Shown: positions 8,063 to 18,102, counted from the first letter of the stretch. The stretch: 64,000 bases of DNA from Petroclostridium sp. X23 (GCF_030013905.1 NZ_CP124862.1:4963051-5027050), one strand, 5' to 3'. Notes: generated from the letters alone by a model not told the origin. Numbers and translations: made by a program.

Positions 8063-8746
8063 GTGCTAGTAGTAAAGGAAGTTACTAAAAGTTTTGATGA
8101 TCTTCCGGTACTTAATAATATAGGTTTCCAAATTGCAGATAATGAAATAGTGGCTCTTATAGGACCTTCCGGTTGCGGTAAGTCAACGCTTCTTAACATT
8201 ATTTCAGGTCTTGAACCGCTTGATATCGGTAAAATAGAATATTCAGGAGATGCAATTTCTTATGTTTTTCAGGATGACAGGCTATTGCAGTGGAGAAGTG
8301 TTTGGGACAATATCAGAATAGTGAATAATACGATAAATGAAAACGAAATATCAGAGCTGATTTGTGATGTTGGATTAAAAGGATTTGAAAAATACAAGCC
8401 AAATCAGCTTTCAGGCGGTATGAAGAAACGCTGCGGAATTGCAAGAGCTTTCTATTATAAAAGCAAGCTGCTCATTATGGATGAACCTTTTCAGGGGCTC
8501 GATTACTGCTTAAGGCAAGAAATGCTTAAAATGCTGCTTAGGGTATGGAATCGGCGCAAGCAAAGTGTGCTGTTTATTACTCATGAAATTGATGAAGCTT
8601 TAACAGTTGCAGGAAGAATTGTTGTTATGTCGAAAAGACCTGGAACGATTCTACAGGAATTCAATCTTAAAGGTATTGAGGACAGAAGTCTTTCATCTTT
8701 AGAGATAAACAATATCAGGCAGCAAATAGTTTCTAGTCTTACATAA
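8063..8746 (+). CDS. SsuB/TauB-type ABC transporter ATPase
   Basis: 227 residues. Walker A GPSGCGKST, Q-loop VFQDDRLLQW, signature LSGGMKKRCGIARAF, Walker B LLIMDEPFQGLD and H-loop ITHEIDEA are all intact, and the QDDRLLPW-like stretch is a hallmark of the nitrate/sulfonate subfamily. GGAGGG at 8051-8056 with 6-base spacing favours GTG 8063; ATG 8057 overlaps the permease stop directly behind the RBS. It completes the importer of this operon. Confidence 0.88.
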   Translation: MLVVKEVTKSFDDLPVLNNIGFQIADNEIVALIGPSGCGKSTLLNIISGLEPLDIGKIEYSGDAISYVFQDDRLLQWRSVWDNIRIVNNTINENEISELICDVGLKGFEKYKPNQLSGGMKKRCGIARAFYYKSKLLIMDEPFQGLDYCLRQEMLKMLLRVWNRRKQSVLFITHEIDEALTVAGRIVVMSKRPGTILQEFNLKGIEDRSLSSLEINNIRQQIVSSLT

Positions 8747-8836
8747 AGATAATACTCCGAATATCAATATGTTCTGAATTGATTTGCATATATCGCTTAG
8801 CATAATCCTAAATCATAGTGAAGAAAGGAAAAGGTA

Positions 8837-9169
8837 ATGGAAATACTTAGAAATTTACCAATAGAAATACCCATGGCATTAGCATCTTTGATTACCCCTA
8901 AAAAAAATCAAATAGTCAGCATGACATTGTCACAAAGCAAGCAATTACAAATAATTCTTTTTACTTTTGCAGACAAAGAAACGGTAAGTGAGGAAGCGTA
9001 TTTAGGAGACACCATGTATTTGGTGATAGAAGGAGAAACCTATATTACCAAAGAGGATATCAGATATCACTTGAAAGAAGGAGACACTTTAATGATACCG
9101 GCACATACCCTTCATGCAATTGGAGGGAAGGGTGCTTTTAAGCTATTACAAATTACTGTAAATGAATAA
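8837..9169 (+). CDS. Cupin-domain protein
   Basis: 110 residues, a single cupin barrel. Motif 1 is weak (no HxH in the usual G(X)5HXH(X)3-4E place) but motif 2 is clear: LKEGDTLMIPAHTLHAI (G-D-x-x-x-I-P-x-x-x-x-H). Lacking two of the usual metal-binding histidines, it may bind ligand without a metal. RBS GAAAGGAAAAGG precedes ATG 8837. It is followed after 14 bases by a second cupin, so the pair is co-expressed. Substrate unknown. Confidence 0.8.
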   Translation: MEILRNLPIEIPMALASLITPKKNQIVSMTLSQSKQLQIILFTFADKETVSEEAYLGDTMYLVIEGETYITKEDIRYHLKEGDTLMIPAHTLHAIGGKGAFKLLQITVNE

Positions 9170-9183
9170 AGGAGGATTTAGTT

Positions 9184-9525
9184 ATGGCAGAAGTATTAAT
9201 TAAAAATGTGGACCATGCAGCACCATTTAATCTAGGGAATTTGGTTGAATACGATAAAGGAAAGGTTGCGAGTTTAACCCTTGCCCAAAAACCGGGAGTA
9301 GGGATTACAGTATTTGCTTTTGATGAAGGAGAAGGAGTAAATACTCATGCGGCACCGGGAGATGCAATGGCGGTAATTCTGGAAGGAGAAGCAGAAATAA
9401 CGATTGATGGGAAACTATACAGGGCAAAGGCTGGAGAAGGAATTGTAATGCCGTCCGGTATCCCTCACGCTGTGAAGTCGGTTACTCGTTTTAAGATGCT
9501 TCTGACAGTAGTGAGAAACACTTAA
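9184..9525 (+). CDS. Cupin-domain protein (paralogue of the preceding gene)
   Basis: 113 residues. Motif 1 reads EGEGVNTHAAPGDAMAVILEGE, containing one histidine, and motif 2 KAGEGIVMPSGIPHAV. The T-H-A-x-x-G-D-A pattern is common in small clostridial cupins. RBS AAAGGAGG at 9169-9176. It differs from its upstream neighbour in keeping the motif-1 histidine, so the two may form a heteromer with one metal-competent partner (inference). The gene is closed by a terminator at 9530. Confidence 0.85.
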   Translation: MAEVLIKNVDHAAPFNLGNLVEYDKGKVASLTLAQKPGVGITVFAFDEGEGVNTHAAPGDAMAVILEGEAEITIDGKLYRAKAGEGIVMPSGIPHAVKSVTRFKMLLTVVRNT

Positions 9526-9529
9526 TTTC

Positions 9530-9553
9530 GAAGCGAGAGCGTTCTCTCGCTTC
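9530..9553 (+). terminator. Rho-independent terminator after cupin pair
   Basis: GAAGCGAGAG (9530-9539), 4-base loop, CTCTCGCTTC (9544-9553), a perfect 10-bp stem followed by ATTCTTTAT. It separates the cupins from the following large gene. Confidence 0.8.
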
Positions 9554-9646
9554 ATTCTTTATAAGAGGTTGTATTCGTAAGAGCAGTGAGGAATAGAATG
9601 ACTTCACAGAACAGAATTGCCACAAGTTTATTTTAGGAGGAAGCAT

Positions 9647-12600
9647 ATGAAGCATAGTATTGGAATTGATCTTGGAAATTCCTCTGCAAAGGTTATTGTT
9701 CTTAATGATAAATATGAGATAGAGTATAAAAAACAAATGACTCATTTTGGGAAGCCTATTGAAGCAATCAAGGAAATACTTGAAGAATTATTACTGAAAT
9801 ACAATAAAAGCAATAGCTTTACAGGGATGCTGACAGGTGCAAACGCGTCTTTGATTTTTGATAGTGCTCATATAGCACAAGATATTCCGGCAATTCATAA
9901 TGGGCTTACTGTATTATGTCCAAAAGCAAAATCGGCTATTGAAATCGGAGCGCAAAACTCCAGATATCTGGCAGGATTAAACAGAAATACACCACCCATG
10001 TTTTCGGTCAATGAAAACTGTGCGGGCGGAACCGGTTCATTCTTTGAAGATCAGATGTATCGTCTAGGGTTAAAAATTGAGGACTATTCTGACCTTGTAG
10101 AAAAGGCAACTTTTGTTCCAAGACTTTCGGGAAGATGCTCTGTTTTTGCGAAAACAGATATTATACATCGTCAGCAAGAAGGAGTAACTACACCTGATAT
10201 TTTACTTGGACTTTGTTATGCTACCATAAGAAATATAAAGGCAACAATCATTAGAAATCTTCCTGTTGAAAAGCCAATTGCCGTTTGTGGGGGGATTACG
10301 CATAATACAGGGATACGAAAAGCAGTTAAGGATATATTTGAATTATCGGACGATGACGTAATTACATCACCCGATTATGTTTATGTGCAAGCAGTTGGAG
10401 CTGCAGTTATAGCGATGGAAAGAAATGCGTTATTTTCTATAAATGATTGTTTGGAAGTTGTACACAGGTATCTAAGTAACAACAGCAGTCAAAATAGTAT
10501 TAGAAGGCTTTTGCCTCTAAAACGATCAGAATATGTAATTACACCAACACCTGTTTGTGTAATTGAAGATGCAGTTACACACTGTAGTTTAGGAATAGAT
10601 GTAGGGTCCACAAGTACAAACCTTGTTCTAACGAATTCAAAAGGAGAGATTGTGGATTATCAATATCTACGTACAAAGGGAAATCCCCAAGAAGCTGTAA
10701 GGAGCGGCTTGCTTTCAATTAATGAAAGGTTCGGCAAAAAAATCATAATTGATAGCGTTGGTGTAACAGGTTCCGGACGTATGCTGATCGGAGAGATGGT
10801 AGGCGCAGACTCTATAAAGGACGAAATAACGGCACAAGCAAAAGCAGCGGTCTGCATGGATCCAAGTGTTGATACAGTATTTGAAATTGGGGGACAGGAT
10901 TCAAAATATATTTCCATAAACAATGGAACTGTAGTAGACTTTCAAATGAATAAAATCTGTGCGGCAGGGACAGGTTCTTTCATAGAAGAACAAGCCGGAA
11001 GATTGCAAGTTCCTTTGAAGGATTATGGAACGCTGGCATTATCGGCTCAAAATCCTGTAGATCTAGGCGAAAGATGTACTGTATTTATTGAAAGCAATAT
11101 TTCGGCTTGTTTGGCAAATGGAGTGGAAATACCGGATATCCTGGCAGGCTTGTGTCATTCTGTTATTCGAAATTATCTATTCAAAGTTGTGGGAAATAAA
11201 CCTGTTGGACAACATATCGTATTACAGGGGGGAGTTTGCTATAATCCCGCAGTGGTTGCTGCATTTCAAGCAGTTTATGGCAGCAGGGTTACCGTATCGC
11301 CTTGTTTCTCAGTTAGCGGTGCATATGGTGTTTCAATCATTGCAGCTGAGGAAATAAAGAGTAAAATCACTGCGTTCAAAGGTTTTGATTTATCCGGACA
11401 AATATGTGAAAAGAAAAGCAATATTATAGATAATGTAGTGAAAAATATCAATTTTTATGATAAAGCTAAACAATATCTTTTAGGAGATTACACGGGTAAA
11501 CTTGACTCTCAAAAACAAACAATCGGTGTTCCCTATGTTCTGGTTGTCCATAAACTATTCCCTATGATAAAGGCGTTCTTTAGTGACTTGGGATATAACG
11601 TTCTTCTTTCCGGCGAAACAGACGAAGCGATTATTGCAGCCTCTCAAAAACATGCGCAGGCGGAAACCTGCTATCCTGTTAAGCTCATTTACGGTCATAT
11701 GTCTTATCTTGCCCAAAGAAACGTAGATTACATATTCCTTCCGAGTATTCTTACTATGAAACATGAATGTTCAAAAGTACACCATAATTATGGTTGCGTC
11801 TATATGCAAACGGCACCAAAACTTGTTTTTGAAAGTATGGAACTTGACAAAAAAGGAATGAAGCTGTTAAACCCAATTTTTTCTTTGGACTTCGGACAAC
11901 AAGCTATGGCGGCTGCAATGGTTGGCGTAGGTGTTGCTCTTGGGAAAAGCAAGTTTGCTTGTGGGAAAGCTTTGATGAGGGGAGCAATGGCTGTGCGCAA
12001 GTATACTGAACAAGTGGAAAAGCTGGGGAAAGAGCTTCTTGATGATTTGAAATCTAATGAAAAAGTACTTGTTGTTGTTACACGTACTTATGGAATTGAG
12101 GATCCCGTTTTGAATATGGGTATTCCTCAGGAATTGCTTGCAAGGGGATATAAGGTAATCACCCTTTCACATTTACCGGCACACAATATGGATATTTCCG
12201 GTGAGTATGAAAACCTTTATTGGCCGTTTGGCCAGCATATTATCTCCGGGGCAAAGCTTATTGCAAATCATCCGAACTTATATGCGGTATATCTTACAAA
12301 CCATGGGTGTGGTCCTGATACGATGCTTGCTCACTTATTCAGAAGAGAAATGGGAAACAAACCGTATTTAAGCATAGAAGTAGACGAGCATTTTTCAAAG
12401 GTAGGTGTTATTACAAGAATTGAAGCGTTCCTTAATAGTCTTAAAAACCAAAAAACTGTTCCAGTAAACGGCAGCACCCAATATTTTTCCTGTTTGCCGA
12501 AACATAAAGCTAATCTGATTAAAACTCCTGAAAAGGGTATGCCCTTATACTTACCATGTCTATATCCTTACAGTGATATAATTTCCAATACATTGAACAA

Positions 12601-13555
12601 AAACGGATATAAAACGGAGGTGCTGCCGCAAACAAATGCAAAAAGTCTTGCCTTGGGACGAAGGCATACGATGTCAAAAGAATACCTTTCTTTTACAGCG
12701 CTTGCCGGGGACGTATTGGATAAAGCTTCCCGGAAAGAAAATATGCAAATACTGATACCGCAAACTGAAGGTGCTGAAGCTGATGGAATGTATGCGAGAG
12801 TGATTTACGACTTATTGAAAACGAAGGACAATGTATCGGTGGTCGCGCCTGTTTTGGAAACTCTACCGTTCACAAGCACAATGTGCGATAAGATATTTTT
12901 ATGCTTGCTTGCAGGAGACATAGTGATGAATGCGCCCAAAAACCAAAGAAGCAAGCTTGTTGAAAAAATGAGGAACACTCATGAAATCTCGATTTCTTTC
13001 CTTTCGGACATTGCAAAACAAATTTCTACGCATAAAAATAAAAGAATTGCAATTATCGGAGAACCGTATATTCTTTATAATTCCTACCTTAATGAAGGTC
13101 TGTTCGAGGCAATGGAAGAGGACGGCAGAGATATTTTGTGGATGCCTCTGAGTGAATATCTTTGCTTTATGTGGAAAAAACGTGCCGAATCAAAGAAAGA
13201 AAAGAAAATAGTTGAAGTTTATGAAAATCAAATGAAAGATATTTCTGGAATTTTAGGTCTAAACAGTCCTTTTTCCGATAATCTCGATATATTGTTTGAA
13301 ATATCTCAGAAGTATTTACCGGAGATAACAGGTGCGAATGCAGCATATCGCTTTGGAAAAGAAAATAGTCGTGAGGGTTGTTCAACTGTTATAGATGCAG
13401 CCTCTATGTATGAGAACGTGCAGACAATATTCAATCTTGTAAGAAATAAAAACGATACGCCGCTGCTTTACTTAAATTTTGAGGGTTCAAATGATATTGC
13501 GACTAAGGAAAGGTTAAACTCGTTTCTATACTATATAGATGATAGAAGTAGGTGA
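9647..13555 (+). CDS. 2-hydroxyacyl-CoA dehydratase activase/dehydratase-like fusion (two BcrAD/BadFG ASKHA domains + DUF2229 + HgdB-like region)
   Basis: 1302 residues. Two ATPase (ASKHA) domains: one at ~1-265 (GIDLGNSSAKVIVL, NENCAGGTGSFFEDQ) and one at ~310-585 (GIDVGSTSTNLVL, EIGGQDSKYI, CAAGTGSFIEEQAGRL). Each keeps the C-A-x-G-T-G-S motif whose cysteine helps hold a bridging [4Fe-4S] cluster in HgdC/BcrAD. From ~620 follows a DUF2229-like region with AETCYPVKLIYGH and LTMKHECSKVHHNYGC, then an HgdB-like C-terminal region (VVVTRTYGIEDPVLNMG, TNHGCGPDTML, IEVDEHFSKVG). Family members of ~1400 residues use ATP to drive low-potential electron transfer, but the substrates of this fused class are unknown. 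Start at ATG 9647 with AGGAGG at 9635-9640. Probably an ATP-driven reductase of a small molecule. Confidence 0.88.
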   Translation: MKHSIGIDLGNSSAKVIVLNDKYEIEYKKQMTHFGKPIEAIKEILEELLLKYNKSNSFTGMLTGANASLIFDSAHIAQDIPAIHNGLTVLCPKAKSAIEIGAQNSRYLAGLNRNTPPMFSVNENCAGGTGSFFEDQMYRLGLKIEDYSDLVEKATFVPRLSGRCSVFAKTDIIHRQQEGVTTPDILLGLCYATIRNIKATIIRNLPVEKPIAVCGGITHNTGIRKAVKDIFELSDDDVITSPDYVYVQAVGAAVIAMERNALFSINDCLEVVHRYLSNNSSQNSIRRLLPLKRSEYVITPTPVCVIEDAVTHCSLGIDVGSTSTNLVLTNSKGEIVDYQYLRTKGNPQEAVRSGLLSINERFGKKIIIDSVGVTGSGRMLIGEMVGADSIKDEITAQAKAAVCMDPSVDTVFEIGGQDSKYISINNGTVVDFQMNKICAAGTGSFIEEQAGRLQVPLKDYGTLALSAQNPVDLGERCTVFIESNISACLANGVEIPDILAGLCHSVIRNYLFKVVGNKPVGQHIVLQGGVCYNPAVVAAFQAVYGSRVTVSPCFSVSGAYGVSIIAAEEIKSKITAFKGFDLSGQICEKKSNIIDNVVKNINFYDKAKQYLLGDYTGKLDSQKQTIGVPYVLVVHKLFPMIKAFFSDLGYNVLLSGETDEAIIAASQKHAQAETCYPVKLIYGHMSYLAQRNVDYIFLPSILTMKHECSKVHHNYGCVYMQTAPKLVFESMELDKKGMKLLNPIFSLDFGQQAMAAAMVGVGVALGKSKFACGKALMRGAMAVRKYTEQVEKLGKELLDDLKSNEKVLVVVTRTYGIEDPVLNMGIPQELLARGYKVITLSHLPAHNMDISGEYENLYWPFGQHIISGAKLIANHPNLYAVYLTNHGCGPDTMLAHLFRREMGNKPYLSIEVDEHFSKVGVITRIEAFLNSLKNQKTVPVNGSTQYFSCLPKHKANLIKTPEKGMPLYLPCLYPYSDIISNTLNKNGYKTEVLPQTNAKSLALGRRHTMSKEYLSFTALAGDVLDKASRKENMQILIPQTEGAEADGMYARVIYDLLKTKDNVSVVAPVLETLPFTSTMCDKIFLCLLAGDIVMNAPKNQRSKLVEKMRNTHEISISFLSDIAKQISTHKNKRIAIIGEPYILYNSYLNEGLFEAMEEDGRDILWMPLSEYLCFMWKKRAESKKEKKIVEVYENQMKDISGILGLNSPFSDNLDILFEISQKYLPEITGANAAYRFGKENSREGCSTVIDAASMYENVQTIFNLVRNKNDTPLLYLNFEGSNDIATKERLNSFLYYIDDRSR

Positions 13556-13618
13556 TGTTTTGTTTGCGTATATAATTCGAAGGATTTATAATCTTTTGGA
13601 ATATTCTCCCTGAACTAC

Positions 13619-13675
13619 TTGACAAATCAAACCAGATGGGATATGATATAACAGTGAGATATAACACTGTTATAT
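13619..13675 (+). promoter_or_regulatory. TetR promoter with palindromic operator
   Basis: TTGACA at 13619-13624, 17-bp spacer, TATGAT at 13642-13647, followed by the palindrome ATATAACA-C-TGTTATAT at 13659-13675, partly repeated just upstream (ATATAACAGTG). Position downstream of the -10 suggests autorepression by the TetR protein. A matching operator occurs at 56674. Confidence 0.75.
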
Positions 13676-13688
13676 AAGAGGTGATAAG

Positions 13689-14306
13689 GTGAGCAATGAT
13701 GATTTGAACACATTGCAGAAAATTATGACAGAGGGGAAGAAGGAATTTCTGGAAAAAGGCTTTAAGGATGCATCATTGCGCAATATTGTGAAACGGGCAG
13801 GTGTCACTACAGGGGCTTTTTATGGCTATTATCCGGATAAGGAAGCATTGTTTGAGGCATTGGTGACGCCTGCTGTAAATGGACTAAGAGAACTGTTTTT
13901 GTCGATACAGAAGAATTTTGACGAGCTACCGGAGAATACCAAAAGGGAAAACGTATATGATTATACTTTTGAAGAATTAAAGAAATTAATTGCATATATT
14001 TATGACCGTTTTGATGAGTTTAAGCTGCTTATATCCTGTGCGGACGGAACTGCTTTTTCAGATTTCATCCATAGTCTCGTAGAGATTGAGGTAGAGTACA
14101 GCTTAAAATTTATTGAATCCACAGGTAATGACGCGCTTGCTTCCGGCAGAGCCAATCCCGAACTTATTCACATTATTTCAAGTGCATTTTTTTCTGCCGT
14201 ATTTGAGGTTGTAAAGCATGACATGACAAAGGAGACGGCAGACAGCTATGTAGACAGTCTGAAAAAGTTTTTTGCGGCAGGATGGAAGACAATTTTAAAT
14301 TCATGA
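13689..14306 (+). CDS. TetR-family transcriptional regulator
   Basis: 205 residues. N-terminal HTH with ASLRNIVKRAGVTTGAFYGYYPDKEALFEALV (~27-58), the canonical TetR recognition helix; the C-terminal ligand domain is divergent. GTG start at 13689 follows AGAGGTGATAAG. It is 260 bp upstream of a two-gene ABC exporter, its probable target together with its own promoter. Effector unknown. Confidence 0.9.
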   Translation: MSNDDLNTLQKIMTEGKKEFLEKGFKDASLRNIVKRAGVTTGAFYGYYPDKEALFEALVTPAVNGLRELFLSIQKNFDELPENTKRENVYDYTFEELKKLIAYIYDRFDEFKLLISCADGTAFSDFIHSLVEIEVEYSLKFIESTGNDALASGRANPELIHIISSAFFSAVFEVVKHDMTKETADSYVDSLKKFFAAGWKTILNS

Positions 14307-14387
14307 ATATACCCTAAAAAGTACTTGATTTTTTGGGTTTCTGTAATATATGAGGTTCCAAAAGAACCTCAAAAAAATAAACATAAA

Positions 14388-14403
14388 GTTAGATTAAACT
14401 AAC
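14388..14403. promoter_or_regulatory. Metal-box palindrome 3
   Basis: GTTAGATTAAACTAAC, matching GTTAG-N6-CTAAC with one changed inner position compared with the consensus. It stands 164 bases before the ABC exporter start. Upstream of it is a GAGGTTC/GAACCTC hairpin (14352-14370). Confidence 0.6.
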
Positions 14404-14566
14404 AAAATAGGAGGGAAATTTAAATATAACAATTTTAATAAATTCTAATATTATTTGAAAGGGAAATGAATCCAAGAGTTACTGAGAAGAAATATGAATA
14501 CTAGAATCATAGCTGATTATGAATAATCCAATATTTTAAACATATTTAGATAGGAGGATAAACAGT

Positions 14567-16372
14567 ATGCCAAAAGAGAAAAAAATTTTTATTTTAAAAA
14601 GGTTTACGCCTTACATGGGCAAGAGGAAAGTACTTTTGCCTTTGTCATTGGTACTGTCGGGAATTTCCGCAGTTCTTAACATCTTACCTTTTGTGCTTGT
14701 ATGGTATATAACACGTAATATCTTATCAGCTCCGCAATCGATTGATATTTCAAATGTCAGTTTTTATGCGTGGCTTGCCTTTGCAAGTGCAATAGGAGGA
14801 ATAGTGGTATATTTTTGCGCACTGATGAGTTCACATCTTGCAGCCTTTCGTGTAGAGGTCGGAATGCAAAAAGTTGGAATGGGGAAAATACTATCTATGC
14901 CTCTTGGTTTTTTTGATAAGCATTCAAGCGGAAAAATACGAAAGATTGTAAATGACGGAGCGGCAACAACTCATACATTTTTAGCACACCAGCTCCCGGA
15001 TATGGCAGGTAGTGTCGTCTCACCCATTATTCTTACAGCGCTGATTTTTATCGTAGACTGGAGAATGGGTCTCGCTTCTCTTGTTCCAATTATCTTGGGC
15101 TTTATAACGATGAGATTCATGATGAGTTCCGAAGGCAAAAAGTTTCAAAAAATGTATTATGATTCTTTGGAGGAAATGAGCTCTGAATCTGTGGAATATA
15201 TCCGTGGTATTCCGGTTGTAAAAACATTCGGTCAAACTATCTTTTCTTTTAAACGATTCTATGACAGCATCATCAAATATAAAGAGATGGTTTATGCTTA
15301 TACTCTTCTTTGGCAAAAACCGATGTCGTTTTACACCGTTATTATGCAATCAGCTGCATTCTTTTTAATTCCTATGGCTATCTTTTTAATAGGAAGAGGA
15401 GAAAATCTCCCCCTTGTGCTTGCGGACTTTATTTTTTACATTCTTATATCTCCAATCTTTACTATGCTTTTGATGAAATCGATGCATTTTCAGCAAAATA
15501 CGTTGATTGCTGAGCAAGCGATTGATAGACTGGATAACCTTTTAGATTATCCCAGCATGAGCTATATGGAAAACACAAAAAAAATTAAAAAGTACAGCCT
15601 GGAGTTTAAGGACGTCGTGTTTTCATATGCAGGAAGCGATAAAAACACTATAGATAAAATCAGCTTTAAATTAAACGAAGGTGAAACTATTGCACTTGTC
15701 GGAGCTTCAGGAGGAGGAAAAACGACAATTGCCCGATTAGCTGCTCGCTTTTGGGATGTAGATGAAGGAGAAGTATTAATTGGAGGAATAAATGTTAAAG
15801 ATATTCCCAAAAAAGAACTGATGAACAATATTTCCTTTGTTTTTCAAAGTACAAAGCTGTTTAAAGGTTCATTAAGAGAGAATATAGTTTTTGGAAAAGA
15901 AAACGTCGGAGAAGAAGAAATAAATAAAGCTATTGATTTTTCGCAGTCAAGAGAAATTATCGAAAACCTTCCGGATGGACTTGACACGGTAATAGGCTCA
16001 AAAGGAACCTATCTTTCAGGAGGAGAACAGCAAAGAATTGCGCTTGCCAGGGCAATTGTAAAGAATGCTCCGATAGTGCTTTTAGATGAAGCTACTGCCT
16101 TTGCAGACCCTGAAAATGAGCATTTAATTCAAAAAGCCCTTAAAGAGCTCAGCCGTGGCAAAACAACTCTCATAATAGCACATCGTCTTACAAGCGTACA
16201 AAATGTAGACAGAATATTAGTTATAGAAAGCGGAAGAATTGCGGAGGAAGGAACCCACGAGGAGCTGCTGAAAAAAGGCGGCATATACAAAACGATGTGG
16301 GATGAATATCAAAAATCTGTTACATGGAAAATAGTCACTAAAGACATTGTAAGCAAAGGAGGACAAAAATGA
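14567..16372 (+). CDS. ABC exporter half-transporter 1 (IrtA/YbtP-like, fused TMD-NBD)
   Basis: 601 residues: six-helix membrane domain at ~15-310 and a nucleotide-binding domain at ~335-580 with Walker A GASGGGKTT, signature LSGGEQQRIALARA, Walker B IVLLDEATAF and H-loop IAHRLTS. Walker A has GGGK instead of the usual SGSGKT, as is common in this heterodimeric subfamily. RBS AGGAGG at 14553-14558. The stop overlaps the start of the partner gene (ATGA), so the two halves are made together. Resemblance to siderophore-linked IrtAB/YbtPQ pairs plus the upstream metal box suggests transport of a metal chelate or toxic ligand, direction uncertain; multidrug export is the alternative. Confidence 0.85.
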   Translation: MPKEKKIFILKRFTPYMGKRKVLLPLSLVLSGISAVLNILPFVLVWYITRNILSAPQSIDISNVSFYAWLAFASAIGGIVVYFCALMSSHLAAFRVEVGMQKVGMGKILSMPLGFFDKHSSGKIRKIVNDGAATTHTFLAHQLPDMAGSVVSPIILTALIFIVDWRMGLASLVPIILGFITMRFMMSSEGKKFQKMYYDSLEEMSSESVEYIRGIPVVKTFGQTIFSFKRFYDSIIKYKEMVYAYTLLWQKPMSFYTVIMQSAAFFLIPMAIFLIGRGENLPLVLADFIFYILISPIFTMLLMKSMHFQQNTLIAEQAIDRLDNLLDYPSMSYMENTKKIKKYSLEFKDVVFSYAGSDKNTIDKISFKLNEGETIALVGASGGGKTTIARLAARFWDVDEGEVLIGGINVKDIPKKELMNNISFVFQSTKLFKGSLRENIVFGKENVGEEEINKAIDFSQSREIIENLPDGLDTVIGSKGTYLSGGEQQRIALARAIVKNAPIVLLDEATAFADPENEHLIQKALKELSRGKTTLIIAHRLTSVQNVDRILVIESGRIAEEGTHEELLKKGGIYKTMWDEYQKSVTWKIVTKDIVSKGGQK

Positions 16373-18102
16373 TTAAGTCTTTCCAAAATAAATATGCTAT
16401 GTCTGAAAAAGGCGCAAAAGATCTTTTTCACTCGATTATTTGGACTGTAGTAATGGATCTCAGCTTTATGGTGCCAGTGATCCTCAGTTTCAAATTTTTA
16501 GATGAATATATGAATTCACTTTTATTCTCTTCAGGCGGCGAGAAAAGCAGCATTCTCTATTATGTCGTCATGTCTTTAGGGTTTTTCATTGCAATGCTTG
16601 TTATCGCATATTTTCAATACAACTCCGCCTACACCAAAATTTATGAAGAAAGCGCCCGAAGACGGATCGGTTTGGCCGAAACACTCAGAAAGCTGCCTTT
16701 AGCGTTCTTTGGCAAAAAGGATATTGCCGATTTAAGCTCAACAATAATGGAAGATGCTACACAGATAGAGATGCTCTTTTCACATTCGGTGCCTCAAATT
16801 TATGCAGCAGTATCGACTGTTGCAATCATGGGAGTGATGATGTTTTCTTACAACTGGAGGCTGTCCCTTGCCGTATTTTGGGTAGTTCCGGTTGCACTCT
16901 TAGTCTTTTATCTGTCCAAGAAGCTTCAAAACAATATGCATGAAAAATTTTATCATATAAAAAGGGATATCTCAGATAAAATTCAAGACGGGCTTGACTC
17001 AGCTCATGAAATAAAATCCTATAACAGAGAAGAGACTTTTTCAAATTCTTTAAACTCAAAGTTAGACAATCTTGAAAAATTTATGATTAAAGGAGAGCTT
17101 TTGATAGGTGCATTTATTAACCTGTCTTATGTTTTCTTAAGGCTTGGACTTCCAAGTGTTATATTGTATGGTGCTTATCTTTTATCAACAGGTTCTGTAA
17201 CTGTTTTTACTTACCTTGTTTTTCTTGTAGTTGCAGCACGCATTTACAACCCGATTATGGATGCAATGAACAATTTTGCACTGCTGCTCTATCTAAACGT
17301 GCGTATAAAACGCATGAAAGAGATGGATGAAATGCCAAGGCAGGATGGAAAATCTGAGTTTTATCCTAAATACTACGATATCAAATTCAATAACGTGGAC
17401 TTTTCATATCAAGACGATGTGCAAACATTAAAGAATGTGAGTTTTACTGCAAAGCAAGGTGAAGTGACAGCACTTGTAGGACCTTCGGGTGGAGGAAAGA
17501 GCACGATAGCAAAGCTGTCTGCGAGATTCTGGGATATAGACGAAGGTGTTATCACCTTGGGTGGAGAAGATATCTCTATGGTTGATCCTGAAACACTTCT
17601 AAATAATTATTCAATCGTTTTTCAGGATGTAACACTTTTTAATTCAAGCGTTATGGAAAATATTCGTCTTGGAAAGAAAGATGCATCGGACGAACAGGTA
17701 ATAAAGGCAGCAAAGCTTGCCCAATGTGATGAGTTTGTTAATAAGCTCCCGCAAGGATATGATACCTTGATCGGAGAAAACGGAGAAAGATTATCAGGCG
17801 GCGAGAGACAGCGTATATCGATAGCCAGAGCAATACTAAAAGATGCTCCAATTATTCTGCTTGACGAAGCTACAGCATCTCTTGATGCGGAAAATGAGAG
17901 TAAAATCCAAAGTGCACTTAGCGCCCTTGTAAAAAACAAGACCGTTTTGATTATTGCTCACCGCATGAGAACTGTTTTAGGAGCTGACAAAATTGTTGTT
18001 ATTAAAGACGGTACTATCGTAGAAACAGGCACACCTTTGGAATTAAAAGAAAAACAAGGAATTTTTTCATCAATGCTAAAGACTCAATATCAAAATAACT
18101 AA
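16369..18102 (+). CDS. ABC exporter half-transporter 2 (IrtB/YbtQ-like, fused TMD-NBD)
   Basis: 577 residues, partner of the preceding protein. Membrane domain ~15-310, nucleotide-binding domain with Walker A GPSGGGKST, Q-loop VFQDVTLF, signature LSGGERQRISIARAI, Walker B IILLDEATASLD and H-loop IAHRMRT. Both halves keep catalytic glutamates, so the dimer should have two competent sites. Starts in the ATGA overlap with the upstream gene. Confidence 0.87.
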   Translation: MIKSFQNKYAMSEKGAKDLFHSIIWTVVMDLSFMVPVILSFKFLDEYMNSLLFSSGGEKSSILYYVVMSLGFFIAMLVIAYFQYNSAYTKIYEESARRRIGLAETLRKLPLAFFGKKDIADLSSTIMEDATQIEMLFSHSVPQIYAAVSTVAIMGVMMFSYNWRLSLAVFWVVPVALLVFYLSKKLQNNMHEKFYHIKRDISDKIQDGLDSAHEIKSYNREETFSNSLNSKLDNLEKFMIKGELLIGAFINLSYVFLRLGLPSVILYGAYLLSTGSVTVFTYLVFLVVAARIYNPIMDAMNNFALLLYLNVRIKRMKEMDEMPRQDGKSEFYPKYYDIKFNNVDFSYQDDVQTLKNVSFTAKQGEVTALVGPSGGGKSTIAKLSARFWDIDEGVITLGGEDISMVDPETLLNNYSIVFQDVTLFNSSVMENIRLGKKDASDEQVIKAAKLAQCDEFVNKLPQGYDTLIGENGERLSGGERQRISIARAILKDAPIILLDEATASLDAENESKIQSALSALVKNKTVLIIAHRMRTVLGADKIVVIKDGTIVETGTPLELKEKQGIFSSMLKTQYQNN

